NCBI GenBank assembly: GCA_903858115.1
Contig: CAIOHR010000131.1
Span: 1 to 63,206 of the forward strand
From: an uncultured Pirellula sp.
GTDB lineage: Bacteria > Planctomycetota > Planctomycetia > Pirellulales > Pirellulaceae
DNA: 63,206 nucleotides
Direction of reading: 5' to 3'
Shown: positions 1 through 8,930 of the stretch, in pieces
Layout: every line of letters begins with the position of its first letter
Numbering within the stretch: the first letter of the stretch is position 1
Translations under genes and position numbers: made by a program
Notes under the pieces: model-generated
Databases searched by the model: none
What the model was told of the DNA's origin: nothing
The model's input: only the letters and a program-made list of their open reading frames with translations

Positions 1-993
1 GCCGAGGTCGCCGGGACTGCTGCTCAAGCCAGGTTTGCTGAAATTCTCTAGCACTTGGCTTGCATCCCCGAATCCACCCATGCCACCGCTGGCGATTGAG
101 ACTTGCGGATCTTTACCAGCCTGCACCCCGCGGGCTACCGGGTCGGACAATCTCTTGTCGCGTGAGAAACTGAACAAACCTTCTTCCCAACCCGAGGTAG
201 GATTATCGCCAATACCTGTATTCTGTGCATGCTCACTTTGGCTCTTCGATGCACTACTACTTGGAGCACTGGACGGAATGTCTGCCGACGCATCCAGTGA
301 AGCAGGTGTCAAAGGCGTTACTGGTACTGCGAGCGAATTGCCCGGGCGAACGAAATGTTCTTTCCCTAAATCTATTGGCGATGACGCGTCGAATTCACGA
401 TCAAAATGCTTCACATCGTCGTCAAGATAGTAAGCGTTTGGCAACGTGGAGTTGGTCGATTGCGATTGCGATTCGAGTCTTTGAAAGGTAGCAATCGATT
501 CGGGTTGTAGAGAAATGCTTGTTTTCCTTCCATACGGCGATCGCGGAAGCATCCACAGTGCGACCAATAGACTTGCTGCAGCAGTGGCCAATGCAGCCAT
601 CCAAGTTCGCGACCATCGTTTTCTCGGTTGGGTGTGAGACGAACTGGCAAGTTCCACCGAGGGGGATGGATTTTGTACTTCACCATCCAAGATCGCTAGC
701 AGTTTATCGCGCCGATCGGTTGATAACCGCCAAGTCGAATCCTTATCAGATGCAGCCGTATCCAACGATAGCTCGCCCGTTCCGACTTCGCACAGCAACC
801 GATGAAGGTGTTCGAGGTGTTGATAGTATGCAGCCACATCGGTTCGCTCCTCCATCAGTGTTTGAAGCTGATCACGTTCAAAGTCTGATGCTTCACCCAT
901 GACAAGATTCATCAAACGAACTTGAAGCTCGGTATCCATTCGGTTGTTGTTGCTGTTGTTACCTATGTAGTTGCTGTCAAAGTCTTCGTTCAT
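1..993 (-). CDS. Anti-sigma-like single-pass membrane protein, partial (C-terminus beyond left edge)
   Basis: An open frame runs from an ATG at 993 to the left edge (331 codons, no stop). The N-terminal ~60 residues contain ELQVRLMNLVMGEASDFER, a helical stretch of the sort that precedes von Willebrand/YfbK-type proteins paired with ECF sigma factors in planctomycetes. Residues about 130-148 form one membrane helix (WMAALATAAASLLVALWML). The rest seen here is Ser/Ala/Pro-rich linker. The start overlaps the stop of the upstream sigma factor gene by ATGA, which argues for translational coupling and a role as membrane-bound regulator of that sigma factor. No HxxxCxxC zinc anti-sigma motif is visible. 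Membership of the VWA family is an inference, because that domain would lie beyond the edge. Confidence 0.75.
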   Translation of the reverse strand, partial: MNEDFDSNYIGNNSNNNRMDTELQVRLMNLVMGEASDFERDQLQTLMEERTDVAAYYQHLEHLHRLLCEVGTGELSLDTAASDKDSTWRLSTDRRDKLLAILDGEVQNPSPSVELASSSHTQPRKRWSRTWMAALATAAASLLVALWMLPRSPYGRKTSISLQPESIATFQRLESQSQSTNSTLPNAYYLDDDVKHFDREFDASSPIDLGKEHFVRPGNSLAVPVTPLTPASLDASADIPSSAPSSSASKSQSEHAQNTGIGDNPTSGWEEGLFSFSRDKRLSDPVARGVQAGKDPQVSIASGGMGGFGDASQVLENFSKPGLSSSPGDLG

Positions 994-1595
994 GATTCGT
1001 CTTCCACTCCCCTCGGCAATAGACCCGCAGCAAGCTTCTTTAGGACTTGATGCAATCGGAAGCCCACGTTGCTGATCGTTAGTCCGGTCTGTTGGCTGAT
1101 GTCGCGGTATTTGAGATTCTCGTAATACTTGAGCTGAACAAGTCGTCGGTCCTTTTCTGGTAGTTCGCTGATCAACTGTCGCAACTCGGCGACCGTTTCC
1201 ATCTGCTCGATCAACATGTCTGGTGATTTCTCCGCACTCTCGATCTGCAACGCAGATTCTTTTTCATCGTTGTCTGTTGTTTCACGGCGATGTTTGCGCC
1301 AGTAGTGAAAAGCTCGGTTTCGCACAGAGCGAATGAGCCAAGCTCGCGGCTCCTGAACCACGGACCATTTGGCGTGGAGCTGAAGGAAAACCTCTTGAAC
1401 GATCTCCTCCGATACCGCTCGACGACCGGTGAGTGAGAACGCGAAACGCAGCAAATTCGACTCTTCGCATTCGAACAGTGTTCGTAGCGTCATCGCACCC
1501 GTCTCGGGCGATTCCGTAGGATTGACTTCCGGAGTCGAATTCAACATAGCCTCTTCACGCTGCAGTTCTCCTTGTTCAGCCGATTCAATGGCCAC
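990..1595 (-). CDS. ECF RNA polymerase sigma factor
   Basis: A 201-residue sigma-70 family protein. Region 2 (about residues 40-105) holds the core-binding and -10 recognition helices (VQEVFLQLHAKW, SVRNRAFHYWRKHRRE). Region 4 (about 135-190) holds the helix-turn-helix ending YRDISQQTGLTISNVGFRLH. The order and size fit the ECF class that transcribes small stimulus-dependent regulons. The first codon is GTG at 1595, and an ATG at 1547 (MLNSTPEV) is a credible alternative start. The next gene overlaps by ATGA and encodes a membrane protein that is the likely anti-sigma partner. The ECF assignment is firm. The subgroup and stimulus cannot be read from the sequence. Confidence 0.92.
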   Translation of the reverse strand: MAIESAEQGELQREEAMLNSTPEVNPTESPETGAMTLRTLFECEESNLLRFAFSLTGRRAVSEEIVQEVFLQLHAKWSVVQEPRAWLIRSVRNRAFHYWRKHRRETTDNDEKESALQIESAEKSPDMLIEQMETVAELRQLISELPEKDRRLVQLKYYENLKYRDISQQTGLTISNVGFRLHQVLKKLAAGLLPRGVEDES

Positions 1596-1718
1596 CTATA
1601 GACAAGACCACTTGAGAGCAGTTTTATTAGAGAGAATTGTGGGGAAACTGCAAAAAATGGAAAGAAATGGTTTTGCGGCTGCGAAAGAGCCCTTCGCGGA
1701 TGGGATTGTTGTCTTCAG

Positions 1719-1798
1719 CGTTTAACAGTCAGCCGTAGGCGTACCTGGCATCCAAAAAGCCATCAAAAGCCTGTGCGCCTGCGGCTGACTGTTAAACG
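1719..1798. repeat. Palindromic intergenic repeat, copy 1 (GTTTAACAGTCAG family)
   Basis: The arms at 1719-1741 and 1776-1798 are inverted copies beginning cgtttaacagtcagcc, nearly perfect over 23 bp, around a loop with catc/aaaag tracts. A related element lies at 3373-3451 in the opposite orientation. It sits between the sigma factor start and the end of the VOC gene. It looks like a REP-type dispersed palindrome, and the hairpin may also act as a transcription stop. Confidence 0.8.
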
Positions 1799-1799
1799 A

Positions 1800-2159
1800 T
1801 CATTCAGTCGTCCAAACGGCCAGTTCATTGCCCGAAGGGTCGATGAAGTGAAAGCGCCTGCCACCAGGGAAAGGGAAAATCTCGGTCGAGATGGTTCCGC
1901 CTGCGGCAACCACGCTGTCGCGGGTTTCTTCGAGTCGATGAGAAAAGAGAACAACCAAGGGCCCGCCGCTCGTTACGCTATCAGCCTTGGCAAACCCACC
2001 AACCTCACGGCCTTCTCCCTGTATCCCAGCGTACTCCGGTCCATAATCCGTGAACCGCCATCCAAAGACTCGGGAATAGAATTCTTTGGCAACTGCCATG
2101 TCCAAGACACTAAACTCGATGTAGTCGATCGAATGATGGTTATTCATAGAGGTTGTCAT
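1800..2159 (-). CDS. VOC (glyoxalase/bleomycin-resistance/dioxygenase) superfamily protein
   Basis: A 119-residue protein with one complete vicinal-oxygen-chelate module. IDYIEFSVLDMAVAKEFYS opens the first beta-alpha-beta unit, and RRFHFIDPSGNELAVW closes the second. This size matches single-domain VOC proteins that dimerise to form the metal site. The frame is open further upstream, to 2204, but that stretch lies inside the tRNA-Leu gene, so the ATG at 2159 (MTTSMNNH) or at 2147 is the real start. The substrate is unknown. The family ranges from glyoxalases to antibiotic-binding proteins. A palindromic repeat follows directly downstream. Confidence 0.85.
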   Translation of the reverse strand: MTTSMNNHHSIDYIEFSVLDMAVAKEFYSRVFGWRFTDYGPEYAGIQGEGREVGGFAKADSVTSGGPLVVLFSHRLEETRDSVVAAGGTISTEIFPFPGGRRFHFIDPSGNELAVWTTE

Positions 2160-2163
2160 GGAG

Positions 2164-2247
2164 TGCGGCCGAGAGGAATCGAACCTCCAAGGGATTTCTC
2201 CCACTAGCCCCTCAAGCTAGCGCGTCTGCCAGTTTCGCCACGGCCGC
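2164..2247 (-). tRNA. tRNA-Leu (anticodon GAG)
   Basis: The minus strand folds as a class II tRNA of 84 nt. The acceptor stem GCGGCCG/CGGCCGC is perfectly paired with discriminator A. The anticodon loop TTGAGGG gives anticodon GAG (reads CUC/CUU Leu). A long variable arm (TGGGAGAAATCCCT) follows, and the T-arm GGTTCGATTCC is canonical. CCA is not encoded. It lies between the threonine aldolase and VOC genes on the same strand. Confidence 0.95.
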
Positions 2248-2303
2248 ATTCGTTTAATTCATCCAAAAACGAGAGTACGAGTTTATTGGGATTCCATTTC
2301 GCG

Positions 2304-3338
2304 TCAAGCCACTCTGCTGCCAATCTCGCGGATGACTTCACAAGCTGTATGAATTTGTTCGGTCGAAAGGTCTAAATGGGTTACAAGCCGAACACTTTGC
2401 GGGCCAAAAGCGATAACCAACATGCCTCGCTCCTTGGCGACTTCTGCGAATTTCTTAGCGGTTCCCCAGGCTTCATCCACATGAAATATCACAATATTTG
2501 TGTCTGGAATGGCGTCCATCGGACGAAACGAAGAGGTTGAGGCTACGGCGTTGGCCAACAGCTTTGCATGCTCGTGATCGGTCGCCAATCGGTCGATATG
2601 ATTCTTTAGCGCGAACAACGCTCCGGCTGCCAACACGCCAGCTTGTCTCATGCCGCCACCAAAAAGTTTGCGTGCACGCCTCGCCTTGCGAACGAATTCG
2701 CGACTTCCAGCCAAGCAAGAGCCGACAGGTGCGCCGAGCCCTTTGCTAAAACAAACGCTAACCGAAGCGAATGGCTTGGACAACACTTCGAGCGAATCTC
2801 CCGTCGCAACGCTAGCGTTGAATAAACGTGCCCCATCGAGATGGGTCAGTAACCCTTGATCGTGTGCAAGGTTACAAAGCTCCTGGGTAAGCTCCTTGGA
2901 GTACACTTTTCCGCCACCTCGATTGTGCGTATTCTCAAGACATAGGAGTCGAGTCAGCACAAGATGGTCGTCTTCATTCCGTTTGATTCCACGAATTTGT
3001 GCAGCCTTGAGCAAGCCTTTTTCACCGTCCAACGTTTTCGCAACGAGTCCACTAAGCTGCGCAAAGGCACCTTGTTCGTAGTTGTAAATGTGGCATTGGG
3101 TCTCGCAGACAAACTCATCCCCAGGAGCGCAGTGACACCTCAACGCGATTTGGTTTGTCATGGTACCGCTCGGCATAAAGATCGCCGCTTCTTTACCAAG
3201 CAACTCTGCCGTCTTCTCTTGCAATGCGACGACGGTTGGATCAACGTCAATCACATCGTCCCCCACTTCGGCAGAGAGCATCGCGTCTCGCATTGCGGCG
3301 GTCGGTTTGGTGACAGTATCGCTTCGAAGATCAATCAT
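2304..3338 (-). CDS. ltaE: Low-specificity L-threonine aldolase (PLP enzyme)
   Basis: A 344-residue fold-type I PLP enzyme that would cleave L-threonine or L-allo-threonine to glycine and acetaldehyde. The N-terminus [19 protein letters not shown] is the family hallmark. The PLP region reads [12 protein letters not shown], and the Schiff-base lysine lies in [14 protein letters not shown]. Length is typical (330-350). It is a single gene on the minus strand, flanked by tRNA-Leu downstream and a palindromic repeat upstream. The assignment is strong. Preference between threonine stereoisomers cannot be read from the sequence. Confidence 0.95.
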   Translation of the reverse strand: MIDLRSDTVTKPTAAMRDAMLSAEVGDDVIDVDPTVVALQEKTAELLGKEAAIFMPSGTMTNQIALRCHCAPGDEFVCETQCHIYNYEQGAFAQLSGLVAKTLDGEKGLLKAAQIRGIKRNEDDHLVLTRLLCLENTHNRGGGKVYSKELTQELCNLAHDQGLLTHLDGARLFNASVATGDSLEVLSKPFASVSVCFSKGLGAPVGSCLAGSREFVRKARRARKLFGGGMRQAGVLAAGALFALKNHIDRLATDHEHAKLLANAVASTSSFRPMDAIPDTNIVIFHVDEAWGTAKKFAEVAKERGMLVIAFGPQSVRLVTHLDLSTEQIHTACEVIREIGSRVA

Positions 3339-3372
3339 GGTAAACAGAGAATTATGTGAGTTGATTAAATGT

Positions 3373-3451
3373 GTTTAACAGTCATTCGCAAGCGTACAGG
3401 TTTTTGTCGCCATCTTTGATGGCAGGTACGCCTACGGCTGACTGTTAAACG
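3373..3451. repeat. Palindromic intergenic repeat, copy 2 (inverted relative to copy 1)
   Basis: The left arm starts gtttaacagtcattcgcaag (3373) and the right arm ends ggctgactgttaaacga (3451). The reverse complement of this element aligns with copy 1 at 1719-1798 through both arms and through the ctgccatcaaa loop sequence. The left arm is slightly degenerate. It fills the gap between the TIM-barrel gene and the threonine aldolase start. Confidence 0.8.
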
Positions 3452-3454
3452 AGA

Positions 3455-4261
3455 TTAAGTGGAAGATGTGAACTTGCGAAAGGACTCGATAGTTTGCCGT
3501 GCGGCTCCCATGGCGTCGGGGCGACTCAGCACTTCGGCGCTCAAGTATTTCGCGTATGCAATCGATCGCAAGGATTGGATTATCGATGGAACTTCGAGGT
3601 GTCCGAATCCGATGGCCATTCGGTTCGAATCGGCGAAGTGCACATGACCAATTTTGTGACCTGCATGACGGATGGATGCGGCGACATTGGCTTCTTCGAT
3701 GTTCATGTGAAACAGATCGGCCAACAGCATCACATTCTTCAATCCGCCGGTAAGTTCTAATCCTTGCTCTAGTGTATTCGCTTGGTCGGTTTCGTAACGA
3801 TTGAGAGGCTCGAACAACAGCGGTTGCCCAAGCTTTTCAGCCTCTTCATTTAAGGTTTCCAGAGAATCACGAAGCAATGCTTGGGCTTCTGATTTCGCAA
3901 GGGTCGGTGTGGATCGCCCCTGCATCGAGCCAACGATCGCAGGTGCGGAAAGCTCGGACGCAATTCTCATCATCGATCGCACAAACTCGATCGCGCGTTG
4001 ACGTTGTTGGCGATCCGGATCGCAAAGCAGCAGACGATGTTTCACCCATCCCGCACCGGTACCGATCGCAGCGACCGGAAACCCCTGCAGTCGTTGCGCC
4101 ACGTTGAGACTGCGCAGCGTGTCGGGATCGGGCGGGAATATCTCGATTCCATCGAATCCCAACTCTTTCGCCGAGTGAATTGCAACATCTAGATCGTCCC
4201 AAAACACAAAGGGACCACCCGATGCTTCTGGTACCAACGAAACGGTGACTGCTGACTTCAT
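3455..4261 (-). CDS. Sugar phosphate isomerase/epimerase-like TIM barrel (AP endonuclease family 2)
   Basis: A 268-residue xylose-isomerase-like TIM barrel. Visible strand ends carry metal-site residues: FDGIEIFPPD near residue 40, PLLFEPLNRYET near 150 (Glu ligand), LLADLFHMNIEEAN near 185 (Asp/His) and KIGHVHFADSNR near 210. This is the pattern of IolE/IolI/hydroxypyruvate-isomerase relatives, with the substrate undefined. The frame also opens with GTG at 4267, but the ATG at 4261 (MKSAVTVS) looks better. It starts immediately at the end of the SGNH-DUF1080 gene, so the two are probably cotranscribed. With a sugar-active partner, a carbohydrate role is likely but inferred. Confidence 0.85.
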   Translation of the reverse strand: MKSAVTVSLVPEASGGPFVFWDDLDVAIHSAKELGFDGIEIFPPDPDTLRSLNVAQRLQGFPVAAIGTGAGWVKHRLLLCDPDRQQRQRAIEFVRSMMRIASELSAPAIVGSMQGRSTPTLAKSEAQALLRDSLETLNEEAEKLGQPLLFEPLNRYETDQANTLEQGLELTGGLKNVMLLADLFHMNIEEANVAASIRHAGHKIGHVHFADSNRMAIGFGHLEVPSIIQSLRSIAYAKYLSAEVLSRPDAMGAARQTIESFRKFTSST

Positions 4262-4267
4262 TTCCAC

Positions 4268-5707
4268 TTACTTCTCAATCTTGATCCAGATATTGCGATA
4301 CTCCATATGCCCACGATCACCCTCGAGTCCAATCGGACCCGACTTTGGAATGACAAAGGCTTCTTCCAAAACTTCACCATTGCACAAACAACGCGCTGTC
4401 GTTCCCTTGACAGTGATGTCGAGTTGATTCCATTCCTGAGGCTTGTAGTTTTGAAGTGTTTTGTAGGGGCCGGCCAAACTGTAGTCGCGGCATTGCAATT
4501 GTTTCCCTCGTAGGAACACACCGCTATCCGCGTTCGGCGTGGCGCGGAATTCCAATCGAAGTTGAAAATCGTCGCCAAACTCTTCTACCGTCCATAGCTG
4601 CTGAATGCGGCGTCCCTCTGCAGGCGAAGTTACTAACAAACGGGAATTGCTCGCAACATAACGACCATCGGTGGTCGCTTCCTTGTTTTTAAATTCTATC
4701 AACGATTCGATCACAGGCCACACGACGGCGTTCGGATCTCGCGCCAACCATTTCTCACGCGATTTTTTGTCCTCGTCGGTCGTTGGCCGGAAACACCAAC
4801 CTGAGAGATCTTTTCCATTGAACAAGGAACGAAAACCTTCCTCCGGTGCAACCGATTGTTTATCCGCTGGCTTGATCAGATGTTTCCATTCGAGAACGGG
4901 CCGAATTGCTTTGGCCCATTTGTCGTAACCAATCGCATTGGGATGCAATAGATCGGGGAACTCCACGGGCTTGGCATCCCCTTTTTCGTCGGCAAATAAA
5001 GTCCATGTATCGATGACGGTCACTTGCGTGTTCCCCTTGACCGCGGATTGATACCGATTATTGATCTCCTTAATTTTGTCGGCGGGGCGCGCTTTGGATG
5101 CCGAAGCGGGAAAGATGTTGCAAAGAACGATCGGAATCGTCGCATCATACTCACGGATTTTGTTCAGGATCAAAACAAGATTATCAGCAATTGTTTTTGG
5201 TTCCGCTTTCTCTTCGAGATCGTTTGTTCCCAGGAGAAGGACGATCCCTTTCGGCTTTAAGGTCAAGACATCTTCTTCCAACCGAATGAGCATACCTCGC
5301 GTGGTGTCTCCCGAAATGCCTCGATTGGCAAGAAGTGCATCGCCGAACTTTCCTTGGAAGTCTTTGCCCCAACCTTGTGTTATCGAGTCACCGAAGAAGA
5401 CAACCGCACCTTGATGAGTGGCTTTTTCTGCTTGCCATTCTGTGCGGCGTTGAAGCCAGAGCTTTTCGAACCATTCGTATCGACGTATGGGACCTGCACC
5501 AGGTAAGCCGTCGTCCGTCGCAGGCAACGCCAGCTTCGCATCGGTTTTGCCAGATGGTTCCGCTTTGCCAGCTTCTCGTGCTTTGCCAGCTTCTCGTGCT
5601 TTGCCAGCTTCTTGCGCGAACGCCCCATCATTGTCGAGCGAAGCGACGAATCCGCTTCCGAGAAGAGCCGTCAGGGGCAATATCCGGTAATGTTTGAATA
5701 GGTTCAC
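4268..5707 (-). CDS. Secreted SGNH/GDSL hydrolase fused to a DUF1080 (3-keto-disaccharide hydrolase-like) domain
   Basis: A 479-residue two-domain exported protein. Residues 1-31 form a signal peptide (LTALLGSGFVASL). A short low-complexity linker repeats GKAREA before residue 55. Residues about 90-290 are an SGNH esterase with all blocks: VVFFGDSITQGWG (nucleophile Ser), NRGISGDTTRGM, VLLLGTNDLEE, and DLLHPNAIGYDKWA (Asp/His). Residues about 305-479 are DUF1080, a concanavalin-like sandwich opening GFRSLFNGKDLSGW and ending GDRGHMEYRNIWIKIEK. DUF1080 is now linked to 3-keto-glycoside hydrolysis in several bacteria. The combination suggests deacetylation plus cleavage of a polysaccharide outside the cytoplasm; this is inferred. 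The TIM-barrel gene follows directly. Confidence 0.9.
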   Translation of the reverse strand: MNLFKHYRILPLTALLGSGFVASLDNDGAFAQEAGKAREAGKAREAGKAEPSGKTDAKLALPATDDGLPGAGPIRRYEWFEKLWLQRRTEWQAEKATHQGAVVFFGDSITQGWGKDFQGKFGDALLANRGISGDTTRGMLIRLEEDVLTLKPKGIVLLLGTNDLEEKAEPKTIADNLVLILNKIREYDATIPIVLCNIFPASASKARPADKIKEINNRYQSAVKGNTQVTVIDTWTLFADEKGDAKPVEFPDLLHPNAIGYDKWAKAIRPVLEWKHLIKPADKQSVAPEEGFRSLFNGKDLSGWCFRPTTDEDKKSREKWLARDPNAVVWPVIESLIEFKNKEATTDGRYVASNSRLLVTSPAEGRRIQQLWTVEEFGDDFQLRLEFRATPNADSGVFLRGKQLQCRDYSLAGPYKTLQNYKPQEWNQLDITVKGTTARCLCNGEVLEEAFVIPKSGPIGLEGDRGHMEYRNIWIKIEK

Positions 5708-5933
5708 GGTTCAGGTTCCAAAGGTAGGAGGATGCTTGCGAAGCACAGTGTACCAAGATCATTGGGTGCTGAGAGCTCACTTTGAAGGGAGGACAGAGTA
5801 CTTTTGTGAATGTGTTGCCCATTCTACGATTGGGAAAATGAGCCTTTGTGATACTATAAGATCTTGCCGCGAAGGTATTGGAGCCACTGCGGTCGGAGCG
5901 TTTTTTGTTCGATTCCCGCGTTGATGTAAAAGA

Positions 5934-8930
5934 ATGTCCAATCTGCAAAGATCCGTCGTCGTCATCCCATCTTATTCCGTGGAGGAGCTACCGAATGGAT
6001 TGGGGCATGAAGTGTCGTCCGATTTCTTGAACGCTTGGACGGTGGGGTGGGATGCTCGGCTGCTGGTATGTTTAGGAACGCTACCGGAATGGAAGCGGCC
6101 TGATAGTGGTGCTCTCGAACTGGAGAACGCACTCGTTCTCTGCCCTGAGGTATGCCGAGAGAAAGTGGATATTCCGCAGCGCGAGCGATTGGGTTTAGGG
6201 AATTGTGTAGTGATCGATACCGATCGCAGGAATCGACCGGATCTATTTCAACGGATCGCAACTTCCATTCGAGAGTCTGGCTTAGAGAATGAACAGGAGG
6301 TGCTCAATGCATCCCCTGTGCTCGGCGAAGATTTCTATGCTTTGGGTTACGCAGTTTTGCAGGTGCAAATATTGGCTCGCAAACTTCGATACTCTTGGAA
6401 TATCGATTGGATTGCTTTTACCGAACAAGTGATGAATGCAGCCAAGGCTTCGATTCAGGGGGATACCGAAGAAACGGAACGATGGATACAAGCAAGCTTT
6501 GACACGATCTCTCAAGAGCGTGATCGCTATTGTTCGCAGCAGATCTATCTTTTGGATGTCGTGTTGTTGGCTGAATCGACTCTTGGAGAAGCGCTCACTC
6601 AGCAATTGGGCACATCCCATCCGTTCAGTATTCTTGCGACGAGCACGCTGCTGCAAAGCGTGCGTGATAAAAACCCCGATGCGTGGCAGCGATTGAAACA
6701 GGGTTTAAAAGAGAAGCATGTTTCCATTGTTGGAGGGCTGCAGAAAGAATATCTCTCTTCCTATCGAACGTATCATGCGTTGTTTGAAGATTTGCGAGAA
6801 GGACGGGAATCGTATGAATCGTTAGGGGTATCCCCTCCCACCGTCTTTAGTATGTTCGCTCCGGGTGTCAGCCATTTGCATGCGGATCTGTTGCGGCAGT
6901 TTGGATATGCGGGTGCATTTCTTAACGCGTGGTCGGGGGGGAAGTTGCCGGAGTTGGATAGCGCGAAAATCCTGTGGCAAACCCATAGCGATGCTCCTTC
7001 GATCGATTGTGTCTTAGGGCATGTCAAGGACATGTCGAATGCAGAGTCGTTGTTGCATTGGACTTCAGGGCTTTCGAAACAACTCGACTATCATCAAATA
7101 CCGACCATCGTGTTGGCGCATTGGCCTAATCGCTATAGCGAAGGGATCGAAGATCTATTTCGCGTGATCAAACGGTCTCCTTCCTTGGGGAGCTTTGAGT
7201 CCATCGAGAATTACTTTAGTTCGACGAACCAGCCTTATTCATCGAATGTATTCACGAATACGCAATTCAAGATTCCTGTTCCTGATTCGAGGGTGGAACG
7301 CACAGCGTTGCGGGATCGATTGATGGAGTTGGGGCGCGTCAACACGCGAGCATCGCGGCTTCGGTCCACGGCTGGTCTTTGGCACCAAGTTGCACCGACG
7401 AAGGTACCGAAGGAAGAATTAGAAAAGAACTGCATGCTGCAACGAGACGTAGAAAATTTCCCTCTCGAATCTGCAGCGAGCATCCGGCCCATCGATGAAT
7501 CGATCGATCGCTCTCGAACGCAACTTCTGGAGTTGATTGCGAATGCTGCCGGTGTAGGGGCAGCGAGTGTCGCGGGCGGTATCGTCGGAGATTCCAGCGG
7601 CGCGGGCAGTAGTGCATCGCAGCCGAACGGATATTTGGTTGTCAATCCTAGTAGTCATCCACAACGCGTTTTCCTCAAGGACCTCCATGCAGTTATCGAT
7701 CCCCAATCGAGTGGCCGAATTCATGGTTGTGTTTCTTACCGAGGCATCAGTCAAGCGGTTGTGGATTTGCCTCCGTTTGGGTTCGTGAAGCTCAGGGCTT
7801 CGGGGATGAACCACTCGAAAAAGGATAGCTCCATTGTGCCTTTGGTTCGGAATCACAGTTTTTGGCAGAAAGCAACCGGCAAACGAACGGAGATCGCCGA
7901 CACCGATTGGACGATGTCGAACGAGTACATGGAATTGCAAATTGATCCTAAGCGAGGCCACTTACGATCGGTGTATGTACCGAGCAAACGTGGAAGTCGA
8001 ATGAGCGGGATGCCATCGATCATAGCAGGGGGTTTTGATACCAATCGAAAATGGAAAGAAGAGGATTTTCTTTCGTCGGAGCTAGTAAGCCTAAAGATCG
8101 TTGAGAATTCTTCTGTATGTGGTTGTATCGAAGCGGTCACATCGACAAAGCTTTCCAGCGGAGCACAGGTTCAGTTGCGGACTCGCTATACGCTGTGGCG
8201 TGGAGCTCGTTGGCTTCATATCCAATTTGCTACCGAGAAGATTACAGCGGATGCCTTTCATGTAGTATGGCGAACGGCGTGGGCCAATGAGTCGGCCACG
8301 ATTGCAGCTTGGCAACAAGGAGTCAAAGGAAAGCTTCCGACACCGCTGCAAGCCAGTATTGAGCTAGTAGAAATTGATGACGTGGAGAACAAGATTTACG
8401 TTGCTGCGAAACACAACCCGGTACACCAACGATTTGAAATGCGATACTTGGTGACGGCGTTGCCCTCGTCGAAAGATGGTGGGGTAAGTTCGGAGCTTGC
8501 CGTCGGAATGGACTGGAGCCGGCCTTATGAAACAGCCATGGATTTTGTAGATTCTCCTTGGATTGTTCCTGTAACCTTGTCGACTGGAGCTACCAACGAC
8601 GATGGTGCTTGGCTAGCACAAAGCAATGTTGCGAATGTGCGATTTGAGTTCGATTCGGTGGTTGGAGTCGAAATCGCTCGCGATGCAAACCATCCAGACA
8701 CTGCCGGAACGGACAGAATTGCCGTCGATGCCGTCCTTTGGGTCTATGAAACGCAGGGAAAACGGGCCCAGAGTCGATTAAGCTTCTTTAAAAATGTCGA
8801 GGAGGCTTGGCGAATCGATGCGGTCGGCCGAGAATGTTGTAGACTGGACGTGGAAGATGGACAGGTACTGATCAACTTGCATCCATCGGAACAGTGCCGA
8901 GTTGCACTTCGCTGGACGCCAATGAAATGA
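5934..8930 (+). CDS. Putative GH38/GH57-like glycoside hydrolase (alpha-mannosidase-like)
   Basis: A 998-residue cytoplasmic protein with no signal peptide. The N-terminal half resembles the beta/alpha-barrel of GH38/57 enzymes. VFSMFAPGVSHLHADLLRQF near residue 305 and PTIVLAHWPNRYSEGIEDLF near 390 are in the style of the polysaccharide deacetylase-like fold. After residue ~660 there is a beta-rich region (EYMELQIDPKRGHLRSVYV; RWLHIQFATEKITADAFHVV) typical of the C-terminal sandwich of alpha-mannosidases. I cannot pin down the catalytic Asp by eye, so activity is uncertain. The stop overlaps the start of a Ser/Thr kinase gene by ATGA, implying coupled translation. It could equally be an inactive relative. 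Confidence 0.6.
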   Translation: MSNLQRSVVVIPSYSVEELPNGLGHEVSSDFLNAWTVGWDARLLVCLGTLPEWKRPDSGALELENALVLCPEVCREKVDIPQRERLGLGNCVVIDTDRRNRPDLFQRIATSIRESGLENEQEVLNASPVLGEDFYALGYAVLQVQILARKLRYSWNIDWIAFTEQVMNAAKASIQGDTEETERWIQASFDTISQERDRYCSQQIYLLDVVLLAESTLGEALTQQLGTSHPFSILATSTLLQSVRDKNPDAWQRLKQGLKEKHVSIVGGLQKEYLSSYRTYHALFEDLREGRESYESLGVSPPTVFSMFAPGVSHLHADLLRQFGYAGAFLNAWSGGKLPELDSAKILWQTHSDAPSIDCVLGHVKDMSNAESLLHWTSGLSKQLDYHQIPTIVLAHWPNRYSEGIEDLFRVIKRSPSLGSFESIENYFSSTNQPYSSNVFTNTQFKIPVPDSRVERTALRDRLMELGRVNTRASRLRSTAGLWHQVAPTKVPKEELEKNCMLQRDVENFPLESAASIRPIDESIDRSRTQLLELIANAAGVGAASVAGGIVGDSSGAGSSASQPNGYLVVNPSSHPQRVFLKDLHAVIDPQSSGRIHGCVSYRGISQAVVDLPPFGFVKLRASGMNHSKKDSSIVPLVRNHSFWQKATGKRTEIADTDWTMSNEYMELQIDPKRGHLRSVYVPSKRGSRMSGMPSIIAGGFDTNRKWKEEDFLSSELVSLKIVENSSVCGCIEAVTSTKLSSGAQVQLRTRYTLWRGARWLHIQFATEKITADAFHVVWRTAWANESATIAAWQQGVKGKLPTPLQASIELVEIDDVENKIYVAAKHNPVHQRFEMRYLVTALPSSKDGGVSSELAVGMDWSRPYETAMDFVDSPWIVPVTLSTGATNDDGAWLAQSNVANVRFEFDSVVGVEIARDANHPDTAGTDRIAVDAVLWVYETQGKRAQSRLSFFKNVEEAWRIDAVGRECCRLDVEDGQVLINLHPSEQCRVALRWTPMK

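Noticed and set aside
35..902. Plus-strand ORFs of 88-131 codons
   Set aside because: They lie opposite the partial anti-sigma-like gene, which has a coherent frame coupled to the sigma factor gene.
2160..2204. N-terminal extension of the VOC protein
   Set aside because: It falls inside the tRNA-Leu gene, so the coding start must be downstream.
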